Positions 57,650 through 64,000 of a DNA stretch of 64,000 nt are shown here, one piece after another. Each line of letters begins with the position of its first letter. Positions within the stretch are counted from its first letter, which is position 1. The DNA is taken from positions 2,976,001 to 3,040,000 of the forward strand of contig NC_008268.1 in NCBI RefSeq assembly GCF_000014565.1, given 5' to 3'. A program made the position numbers and the translations under genes. Below the pieces are notes generated by a model that saw only the letters and a program-made list of their open reading frames with translations, did not search any database and was not told where the DNA came from. This stretch comes from Rhodococcus jostii RHA1 (GTDB taxonomy: Bacteria; Actinomycetota; Actinomycetes; Mycobacteriales; Mycobacteriaceae).

Positions 57650-58750
57650 CTACGAGCGTCCTTCACTTCTCGTGGCACCGGCCGCGGTCGGCGCCGGGCC
57701 CGGCGCGGTCGTGGCCCGGTGCGATCCGGACGAGCGCCGCGGGATCAGGGTGGGCATCGCGCGCCGGATCGGATCGTCGACGGGGGTGGTGGCGAGCATC
57801 AGATCGAGTGCGGTGGCTGCGATCTGGTCGAACGGGGTGCGCACCGAGGTGAGCGGGACCGGAAGACGTTGCGACAGTGGGATGTCGTTGTAGCCGACCA
57901 GGGCGACGTCGTCGCCGACGGTCAACGAGCTTCGGTGCGCGGCGGCCATGACTCCGAGCGCGAGGTTGTCGTTGGCGGCGAAGACGGCGGTCGGACGGGA
58001 CGCGGAGCGGAAGAGCCGGTTCCCGGCCTCCTCGCCGTCCTCGATGCCGAACGTCGTTTCGACGATCCACTCGGGCACTTCCGCGATTCCCGCTTCCCGC
58101 AGCGCCTTTCGTGCCCCGGCCAGACGACCGACGGCGGTGGACGCGAACAACGGGCCCGACAGGACGGCGATGTCGGTGTGCCCGAGGTCGATCAGATGGC
58201 GGGTGGCGAGATAGCCGCCCGCCTCGTCGTCGCCGACCGAGGACGGACTGATCCCGTCGGTCCTGAGCACCAGCGCGTGCGGCACGCCGCGCTCCCGGAG
58301 CTCGCGCGGCAGGGGGTCGTCGCGCCGGCTCGAGGCGACGATCAGGCCGTCCACGTTCCGGGCGAGCAGCGTCCTCGCCGCGTCGGACTCGTCGGCGGGG
58401 TTGTCCCCCGTCGTCGCGACGACCGTGAAGTAGCCGAGGCGGGTCGCGGCCCGGCTGATCGCCTCGTACATCAAGGCCATGACGGTGTCGCTCAACCGTG
58501 GGACGAGGACGCCGATCGTCGCGGTCTGCCCGCGGCGCAGGCTCGACGCGAAGGTGTTGCGCCGATAGCCCAGCTGATCGGCCACCGCCCGCACTCGTTC
58601 GGCGGTCGCGGAGCGGGACGGCGGCACGCGATCGTCGAGCACTCGGCTGACGGTCGAGGTACTCACACCCGCTGCATCCGCCACTTCACGCAGCGTCACG
58701 ACGTGCTTACCGTCCCGCGCCCGCTGGGGCGCGCTCCCATTGGCTTCCAT
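57650..58750 (-). CDS. LacI-family transcriptional regulator
   Basis: The 366-residue product has the LacI HTH (VTLREVADAAGVSTSTVSRVL at about 18-38, cut as LREVADAAGVSTSTVS) and a periplasmic-binding-type effector domain (GVLVPRLSDTVMALMY, AVFAANDNLALGVMAA). It is divergent from the aldolase-transporter operon across the tandem operator at 58866-58895, so it probably represses that operon until an inducer binds. Confidence 0.9.
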   Translation of the reverse strand: MEANGSAPQRARDGKHVVTLREVADAAGVSTSTVSRVLDDRVPPSRSATAERVRAVADQLGYRRNTFASSLRRGQTATIGVLVPRLSDTVMALMYEAISRAATRLGYFTVVATTGDNPADESDAARTLLARNVDGLIVASSRRDDPLPRELRERGVPHALVLRTDGISPSSVGDDEAGGYLATRHLIDLGHTDIAVLSGPLFASTAVGRLAGARKALREAGIAEVPEWIVETTFGIEDGEEAGNRLFRSASRPTAVFAANDNLALGVMAAAHRSSLTVGDDVALVGYNDIPLSQRLPVPLTSVRTPFDQIAATALDLMLATTPVDDPIRRAMPTLIPRRSSGSHRATTAPGPAPTAAGATRSEGRS

Positions 58751-58865
58751 GGTCTTCCTCTCTACCGCCTCGGCCCGGCCCTCCGCGCGTGAGGTAAGGC
58801 CTGATCACATCCGATTCGGAACGTGACCCTTGACACAGACACGATCGTATCGCACGATGAAATCG

Positions 58866-58895
58866 TTCACGGGAACGTTCCCGGGAACGTTTGCA
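58866..58895. promoter_or_regulatory. Tandem LacI-type operators before the aldolase gene
   Basis: The perfect 12-bp palindrome GGGAACGTTCCC is at 58872-58883, followed at once by a second GGGAACGTTTGC half at 58884-58895, with CGTTCAC before them. The elements lie 30-59 bp before the aldolase start, a usual place for LacI-family repression. Confidence 0.7.
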
Positions 58896-58924
58896 AAAGT
58901 CTCCTTCGATGGAAAAGAGCGATC

Positions 58925-59863
58925 ATGAGCACACTCGACCTCCGCGGCCTCACCCCGGCGCCGGTGACGCCCTTCACCCGTGACGGCGACGTCGACTACG
59001 ACGCCATCCAGCGCCTCGGCTCGTGGCTCGGCAGTGTCGACGGCGTCAAGGGCCTCGTCGTTCTCGGCCACGCCGGCGAGGGCACCTTCCTCACCCAGGA
59101 CGAGCAGGTTCGCGTCATCGCCGCTTTCAAGGACTCCGTCGACGGCCGGCTGCCGATCATCGCCGGCATCACCGGCGAAGGCACCGCCGTCTCCGTGGAG
59201 GAGGCCCGCCGCGCGGTCGACGCGGGCGCCTCGGCCGGCCTCGTGTACCCCTCCCACGGATGGCTGCGGTTCGGTTACCAGGACGGCGCCCCGCAGGATC
59301 GGTACAAGGCGATTCACGAAGGGTCCGGGCTGCCGCTGATCCTGTTCCAGTACCCCGACGCCACCAAGGCCACGTATAACCTGGACACCCAGCTCGAGAT
59401 CGCCGCCCAGCCCGGTGTGTTCGCCACCAAGAACGGTGTGCGGAACATGCGCCGCTGGGACCGTGAGATCCCGGTCCTGCGCCGCGAGAACCCCGACCTG
59501 CAGATCCTGAGCTGCCACGACGAGTACCTTCTGCACACCATCTTCGACGTCGACGGCCTGCTGGTCGGCTACGGCGGACTCGCGCCCGAGCCGCTGGTCG
59601 AACTCATCGCGGCAGGCAAGGCCAAGGACTATCCCGCGGCCCGGGCCATCCACGACCGCCTCCTGCCGGTGACGGCGAACGTCTATCACCGCGGCTCGCA
59701 CATGGAAGGCACCGTCGCCCTCAAGGAAGGCCTCGTCGCCCGCGGAATCCTCGAACACGCCACCGTGCGCTCACCGTTGTTGCCGCTCGCCGAGGGCGCT
59801 GGTGCCGAAATCGCCGCCGCGCTGCAGTCGGCCGAGCTGACCTCGGTCGCCGCCCACGCCTGA
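58925..59863 (+). CDS. DapA-family aldolase/lyase
   Basis: The 312-residue TIM barrel of the dihydrodipicolinate synthase/N-acetylneuraminate lyase superfamily has GHAGEGTFL in place of the usual GxxGE, Tyr143 in FQYPDAT and the Schiff-base lysine Lys169 in ATKNGVRN. It cleaves or joins a pyruvate-type substrate. The LacI control and the nearby transporter point to catabolism of an unknown sugar acid or hydroxy-keto acid, rather than lysine synthesis. AAAGAGCGA precedes the ATG. Confidence 0.85.
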   Translation: MSTLDLRGLTPAPVTPFTRDGDVDYDAIQRLGSWLGSVDGVKGLVVLGHAGEGTFLTQDEQVRVIAAFKDSVDGRLPIIAGITGEGTAVSVEEARRAVDAGASAGLVYPSHGWLRFGYQDGAPQDRYKAIHEGSGLPLILFQYPDATKATYNLDTQLEIAAQPGVFATKNGVRNMRRWDREIPVLRRENPDLQILSCHDEYLLHTIFDVDGLLVGYGGLAPEPLVELIAAGKAKDYPAARAIHDRLLPVTANVYHRGSHMEGTVALKEGLVARGILEHATVRSPLLPLAEGAGAEIAAALQSAELTSVAAHA

Positions 59864-60103
59864 CCCCGCTCGATATATCACCTCGGATTCACCGAATCCG
59901 CCGCACGCGGTGCCACCGCGCCGCGTGCCGGTTCTGCCGCCCGGCCCGGACACCCCGGGCCGGCCGGCACTGCCCGCAGCAGACCCGGCCCACTCCCGGC
60001 CGCAGGTTCGTCGCCCCTTCCGAGCCGGCAGCGTCGGATGCCCCATCGTCAGTTGCGCCACACTCCTCGTCTGCGGTTCGAACACCAGAAAGTAGGCTCA
60101 TCG
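59864..60103 (+). other. Intergenic region between aldolase and transporter genes
   Basis: This 240-bp gap is GC-rich. It contains GATTCACCGAATC (59886-59898), a near-perfect palindrome, but no terminator with a T run and no convincing gene. A separate promoter for the transporter gene could lie in it. Confidence 0.4.
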
Positions 60104-61390
60104 ATGAGTACATCAGCCGATCCCGTCGGAGGCGGTTCAGTGGTCGCAGACACCCCTCCGCCGCCCGGAGGTCGCGTCCGGCCCCAGCGCCGGTACTGGG
60201 TTCGGACCCTGGCCATGGCCGGTCCTGCGTTCATCGCCGGAGCGTGGCAGTTCGGGCCCGGCAACCTTGCCAGTGCCGTCCAGGCCGGCAGCGAGTACAG
60301 CTACTCGCTGATCTGGGTGATCGCCGTCTCGACCATCTTCATGCTCGTCTACGCCGACATGAGCGTCCGCCTCGGCATCCGCACCCCCGCGTCCATGATC
60401 AGCTCGGTCAAGGACATTTTGGGCCGACGCGTGGGCGTCTCCGCCGGCGTCGGAGTCTTCATCATCACCCTGTGCTTCTCCGTGGGCAACGCCGTCGGAT
60501 CCGGCCTGGGACTGTCGATGGTCTTCGGCGGGTCCCCGATAGTGTGGTCCGCTGTCTGCACAGTCTTCGTCGGACTGATCCTGTTGTTCCGCAACGTCTA
60601 TCGAACCGTCGAACGCGTCCTGCTGGTGATCGTCGCCCTCCTCGCGGCCACCTTCGTCTTCAGCGCCGTCATCGCCCAGCCCGACTGGTTCCAGGCCGTG
60701 CACGGACTCGTCCCGAGCATCCCGCCGGGTGGACAACTGCTCGTCGTCGCCCTCGTAGGCACCAACTTCTCCCTCAACGCCGCTTTCTTCACGTCCTACG
60801 GCACCCACGAACGTAAGCGCACCGCAGCCGAATACCGGCAGACCACCATCGCCGACACCATCCCGGGCATCGTCGCACCCGGCATCATGACCTCGCTCGT
60901 GATCATCGTCGCCGCCGCCGTCCTCGGCCGCCAGAACACCGAAGCAACCACCCTCGCAGGCCTGGCGAAGATCTTCGAACCCATCGCCGGCCCGATCGGA
61001 TCGACGATCTTCGCGCTCGGGCTGTCCGGGGCCGCGTTCTCCGCGATGGTCGCCAACGCCACCGCCGGAGGCACCATGCTCTCCGACGCGCTCGGCAAAG
61101 GACCGTCCCCCAGCACACCGACAGCCAAACGCACCAGCGCCGTGATCCTCGGCTTCGGACTCCTGATCACGATCCTGTTCACGAAATCCCCTGTCCAGCT
61201 GATCATCTTCGCCCAGGCACTGACCGTGCTGATCGCACCGTTCCTCGGACTACTGCTCTTCGTGATGAGCAACAACCGTCAGCTGATGGGCAACCTCCGC
61301 AACACCTGGTGGAAGAACATCATCGGCGCCCTCGGATTCCTCTCGATCCTGTCCCTGTCCGGCCTGCTGATCTATGAACTGCTCGGCTGA
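60104..61390 (+). CDS. NRAMP-fold transporter without metal-binding motifs
   Basis: The 428-residue membrane protein has a Pro-rich N-terminal tail and about eleven helices of the NRAMP family. In metal transporters helix one reads DPGN, but here it is GPGN at 51-54, and the Met-Pro-His motif of helix six is replaced by a LVGTNFSLNAAFFTSYGTHE region. Loss of both sites argues against divalent metal transport. The place beside a LacI-controlled aldolase suggests an organic substrate, which would be unusual for the fold. Confidence 0.8.
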   Translation: MSTSADPVGGGSVVADTPPPPGGRVRPQRRYWVRTLAMAGPAFIAGAWQFGPGNLASAVQAGSEYSYSLIWVIAVSTIFMLVYADMSVRLGIRTPASMISSVKDILGRRVGVSAGVGVFIITLCFSVGNAVGSGLGLSMVFGGSPIVWSAVCTVFVGLILLFRNVYRTVERVLLVIVALLAATFVFSAVIAQPDWFQAVHGLVPSIPPGGQLLVVALVGTNFSLNAAFFTSYGTHERKRTAAEYRQTTIADTIPGIVAPGIMTSLVIIVAAAVLGRQNTEATTLAGLAKIFEPIAGPIGSTIFALGLSGAAFSAMVANATAGGTMLSDALGKGPSPSTPTAKRTSAVILGFGLLITILFTKSPVQLIIFAQALTVLIAPFLGLLLFVMSNNRQLMGNLRNTWWKNIIGALGFLSILSLSGLLIYELLG

Positions 61391-61480
61391 CACCGACACT
61401 GGGCGGCACACTGCACACCGCAGTGTGCCGCTCGACTGCTGCATCCACCCCCTGACGCAACCCACGAGGAATCAGAACCC

Positions 61481-61759
61481 ATGCCGCTCTTCGTCGTCGA
61501 CTACACCTACTCAGCCGAGACCGCCGCAGGCCGTGACTCGCACCGATCCGAACACCGAGCATGGCTCTCCGAACTGGTCGACCGCCAGATCGTCATCGCC
61601 TGCGGTCCGTACGCCGATGACGGAGGTGCCTTCATCCTCGTCGAGTCCGATACGACCGACACGGTGGCACTGCTCTTCACGCACGATCCCTTCGTCATCC
61701 ACGGACTCGTACCAGAACATCGAATTCTCGAATGGACGCCGGTGATGGGTCGCCTCTAA
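61481..61759 (+). CDS. YciI-family protein
   Basis: The 92-residue ferredoxin-like protein has the YciI features: LFVVDYTYSAETAAGR, HRAWLSELVDRQIVIACGPY (the HxxxL... and Gly-Pro turn) and PFVIHGLVPEHRI. YciI-like proteins can be small lyases or dehalogenase-like helpers with a His-Asp pair. It lies 90 bp after the transporter gene, perhaps in the same unit. Confidence 0.85.
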   Translation: MPLFVVDYTYSAETAAGRDSHRSEHRAWLSELVDRQIVIACGPYADDGGAFILVESDTTDTVALLFTHDPFVIHGLVPEHRILEWTPVMGRL

Positions 61760-61844
61760 AACGACGATGGAGGAGGGAAGGATTCGGAATCGGGTCGGTC
61801 GATCATCCACGGAGAATTACCCCGGTATCCAGTCAGACGAATAG

Positions 61845-62702
61845 CTAACTCTGCGCGAGGAAGTCAGCGAGAGCCTGCGCCACGAGGGCGGGCTCGTCCT
61901 CGGTGAGGAAGTGCCCGGCGCCGGGAACGAGTGTCGCTCGCGCCCCGGGGATGCGGCGCGCGAGATCGTCGGCGAACGACCGGTCCAGCCATTCGTCGTC
62001 CGCACCCCACACGATCTGCACCAGCACCTTCACGGTGCCGAGTTTCTCGACGACGTCGGCGGTGTCGCGTTCGTCGAAATATTGGACCTGGTCGAGGTAA
62101 CGCTGCTGCCCGCTCGCGCCCGCGAAAGGACCGAGGTAGGCCTCCGCGACGGACGCCGGCAGCCGACGACGGGTCGCGGTGTCGAGGTGTGCCTCGGTGA
62201 TCCGCTGGAAGATGTGCGTCGGCATCGTGCGGTACACGTCGAGGTGGCGTTGCATGTGCTGCGCTACCGGCGTCACCCACGGAGAGAGCACCGCCGCGTC
62301 GAGGAGTGCGATGCGCCGGACCGGGACTCCCTCGACGAGGTGTGCGCGGAGCACCGTCGCCGCACCGATGTCGTGGCCGACCAGCACAGGCCGGTCGAGC
62401 CCCCAGTGTTCGACCAGCCGGGCCAGCACGCGAGCATGCGTGCGGATCGCCACCGGCTCGCCGGGAACCGATGGGGAGTCACCGTAGCCGGGGAGATCCC
62501 AGACGTACACCGTGTTCTGCTCGGCGAGCCGGGGAATCACCGCGCGCCACAGATACGACGACGAGGGCGTGCCGTGCACGAGAACGACGGGTGGTCCGTC
62601 GCCGAAGACTCCGGCCGCGATGGTGGCGCCGTCCACCGTCAGGCGGTCGGGCAGGTGCCACCGGTCGGTGTCGGCCGTGCTGGAGATCTGCTGTCGAGTC
62701 AT
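61845..62702 (-). CDS. Alpha/beta-hydrolase, haloalkane dehalogenase/epoxide hydrolase-like
   Basis: The 285-residue product has the alpha/beta-hydrolase core: HGTPSSSYLW (oxyanion hole), the nucleophile elbow VGHDIGAAT with an aspartate nucleophile, the acid in IVWGADDEWLD and the His in PGAGHFLTEDEP. A nucleophilic Asp points to a dehalogenase or epoxide hydrolase type. ATG 62702 is taken because GGGAGG lies eight bases before it. It is divergent from the CGNR gene. Confidence 0.88.
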   Translation of the reverse strand: MTRQQISSTADTDRWHLPDRLTVDGATIAAGVFGDGPPVVLVHGTPSSSYLWRAVIPRLAEQNTVYVWDLPGYGDSPSVPGEPVAIRTHARVLARLVEHWGLDRPVLVGHDIGAATVLRAHLVEGVPVRRIALLDAAVLSPWVTPVAQHMQRHLDVYRTMPTHIFQRITEAHLDTATRRRLPASVAEAYLGPFAGASGQQRYLDQVQYFDERDTADVVEKLGTVKVLVQIVWGADDEWLDRSFADDLARRIPGARATLVPGAGHFLTEDEPALVAQALADFLAQS

Positions 62703-62718
62703 GATCATCCTCCCGAGA

Positions 62719-62751
62719 CGTAACGGTTAAACTGACTTGGTAACCATTACG
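62719..62751. promoter_or_regulatory. Operator-like inverted repeat in the hydrolase/CGNR divergent promoter
   Basis: CGTAACGGTTA at 62719-62729 and TAACCATTACG at 62741-62751 are inverted with one mismatch around an 11-base gap. Both divergent genes start within 25 bp of it, so one bound regulator, probably the CGNR protein, could affect both. Confidence 0.6.
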
Positions 62752-62771
62752 CTAGGCGGAGGCTGTAAGTG

Positions 62772-63374
62772 ATGCAACTGACTTTCACCGATTACACCTT
62801 CGGGGCATCGGTAGCGACGGCGCTCGTCCTCACTGCCCCGGAGGTGCTCGTCGCGACCGGTGACGCCCTCACCGACGGCGAGTCGCTGCACGCTTTCCTC
62901 ACCGAGCACGGCATCGCCCGCGGAGACCGGCCCGCAACCGGCACCGATCTGGACGAGGTCCGTGCGCTGCGGACACGGGTGCGCGACGTCGTGGCCGCGC
63001 CGAACGAGGAGGCGATCGTCGACGGGGCCAACCAACTCCTACGCGTCGCCCACACCGTCCCCTTCCTCGGGCGCCACGACGGCACATGGATGTGGCACCT
63101 CGAGACCGCACCCGAGTCGACGCTCGCCGACGACCTGGCCGTCGTCATCGGAACGGGCCTGCTCGCAACAGTGGCTTCGCTGGGACCGAACCGGTTCCGG
63201 TCGTGCGAATCCCCCTCGTGCAACGGCATTTTCGTCGACACCAGCCGGGCTGGGCGGCGCCGGTTCTGCATGCCCCAGGTGTGCGGAAACCGTGTCAACG
63301 TGGCGAACTTTCGCGCCCGACGCCGTCGCGAACAGCAGGATCGCCCCGGTTCGGGCCCCACAGACGCCGGGTGA
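62772..63374 (+). CDS. CGNR zinc-finger regulator (ABATE domain)
   Basis: The 200-residue product has an ABATE-type N-terminal domain and a C-terminal zinc finger with RSCESPSCNGIFVD and MPQVCGNRVNVANFRARRR, the CGNR signature. It is a DNA-binding regulator, expected to control the divergent hydrolase. The start is ATG 62772 or GTG 62769; GGAGG upstream fits either. Confidence 0.88.
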   Translation: MQLTFTDYTFGASVATALVLTAPEVLVATGDALTDGESLHAFLTEHGIARGDRPATGTDLDEVRALRTRVRDVVAAPNEEAIVDGANQLLRVAHTVPFLGRHDGTWMWHLETAPESTLADDLAVVIGTGLLATVASLGPNRFRSCESPSCNGIFVDTSRAGRRRFCMPQVCGNRVNVANFRARRRREQQDRPGSGPTDAG

Positions 63375-63500
63375 GGAGTCGATGACGATCCGGCGAAGGG
63401 TCCATTGGCTGACCTGGTCGTTCGGCCGACCGGTGGTGGCGGTCAGCAGCTGACTGCCACCACCGGCGCCCGATCATCGTGCGGGACAGCGAGGAGTTGC

Positions 63501-64000
63501 CTAGGCTCGGGCCGTCGCCGGTGACGCGGTGAATCCGGCGCTCGGCGCGAACCGTGCCAGCACGTCCTCGGCCGGTTCCCCGGCCGCGGCGGCGATGAAC
63601 GCGAGAACGTCCTCCCGGGTGTCGAGACCGATCAACGTGTCGGGTTCGGAGAGGAACCCGAACAGGGCCGCGGCAACGGGTTCGCTCACGGTCGCCGCCG
63701 GGAACAGCAATTCGGCGTGGACCGCGTACTTCGGATCGCCGAGGAACAACCGGGTGACCTCGGCAGCAGCGTGACCCCTTGTGTGCCAGTGCTTCTCGAA
63801 CTGCTCGGACAACCAGTCGGCGGTGAACTCGCCGTCGTGCGCACGTGCCGCGTCGACGAGCGCGGCCACCTGCACGGCGGTGTTCTGGGCCCCCTGTCCG
63901 GCGAGGGGATCGAACGCGATCGCGGTGTCACCGATCGCCGCGACCACGTGGCCGTTACTGGTCGTCCCGACCGCGCGGCGCACCGTCGGGGTGACCGCCC
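63501..64000 (-). CDS. Styrene/indole monooxygenase-like FAD protein, N-terminal part outside window
   Basis: The visible 166 residues are the C-terminal half of a StyA-like single-component flavin monooxygenase: VVAAIGDTAIAFDPLAGQGAQNTAV (the conserved GD motif for FAD), FEKHWHTRGHAAAEVTRLFL and LLFPAATVSEPVAAALFGFL, ending at TGA 63501. The gene runs beyond the window. Related enzymes epoxidise styrene or hydroxylate indole with a separate flavin reductase. Confidence 0.78.
   Translation of the reverse strand, partial: AVTPTVRRAVGTTSNGHVVAAIGDTAIAFDPLAGQGAQNTAVQVAALVDAARAHDGEFTADWLSEQFEKHWHTRGHAAAEVTRLFLGDPKYAVHAELLFPAATVSEPVAAALFGFLSEPDTLIGLDTREDVLAFIAAAAGEPAEDVLARFAPSAGFTASPATARA

Overview
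The window is chromosomal DNA of a high-GC actinobacterium, most likely Rhodococcus of the jostii/opacus type. The G/C-rich third codon positions, frequent GTG/TTG starts, four-base stop/start overlaps and dense catabolic gene content all fit. There are no rRNA or tRNA genes, no CRISPR array and no transposase. Almost the whole window is catabolic and has an amine/aryl-acetate theme.

Left part (1-20.1 kb), amine and nitrogen use. A divergent locus at 1-6731 pairs a class II amidotransferase (cut by the window edge), a glutamine-synthetase-like ligase and a sarcosine-oxidase-like flavoprotein with a cupin, a DmmA-family protein, a ferredoxin reductase, a haem-type oxidative N-demethylase and a TetR regulator. 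It looks like a dimethylamine/methylamine route through gamma-glutamylmethylamide and N-methylglutamate. A HutD protein, an ammonium channel, a truncated AraC-type sensor, an XRE-cupin regulator, an aldehyde dehydrogenase and an NDMA-type alcohol dehydrogenase follow. Next comes a TetR-controlled operon for a copper amine oxidase, a permease, a His/Met-rich membrane protein and an amidohydrolase.

Middle (20.1-34.4 kb). The gene order A-B-I-C-D-E-F, then G and H, matches the indole-3-acetate (iac) catabolic cluster of Pseudomonas putida. A PAS-PAS histidine kinase and a FixJ-type response regulator are built into it at separate places, and both operon promoters carry a related site. A DUF485/sodium-symporter pair is the likely uptake system. 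Facing the cluster is a clearly broken second amidase and an AraC regulator.

Phenylacetate block (34.4-46.2 kb): paaABCDEK on the minus strand behind paaJFHG, and divergent paaZ-ethD-paaI. Three 14-bp palindromes of one consensus mark the promoters. Amine oxidase, aldehyde dehydrogenase, iac and paa could together take arylethylamines through aryl-acetates to central metabolism.

Right part (46.2-64 kb). A 1496-residue helicase-nuclease lies here, possibly for defence. After a nitroreductase/HxlR pair comes a GntR-controlled divergent cluster of acyl-CoA dehydrogenase, CitE-like lyase, double-hotdog hydratase and class III CoA-transferase, which suggests C5-dicarboxylate (mesaconate/itaconate-like) breakdown. 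A LacI regulator with tandem operators precedes a DapA-family aldolase and an NRAMP-fold transporter that lacks the metal-binding motifs. The window ends with a YciI protein, an alpha/beta hydrolase divergent from a CGNR regulator, and a partial styrene/indole monooxygenase-like gene.
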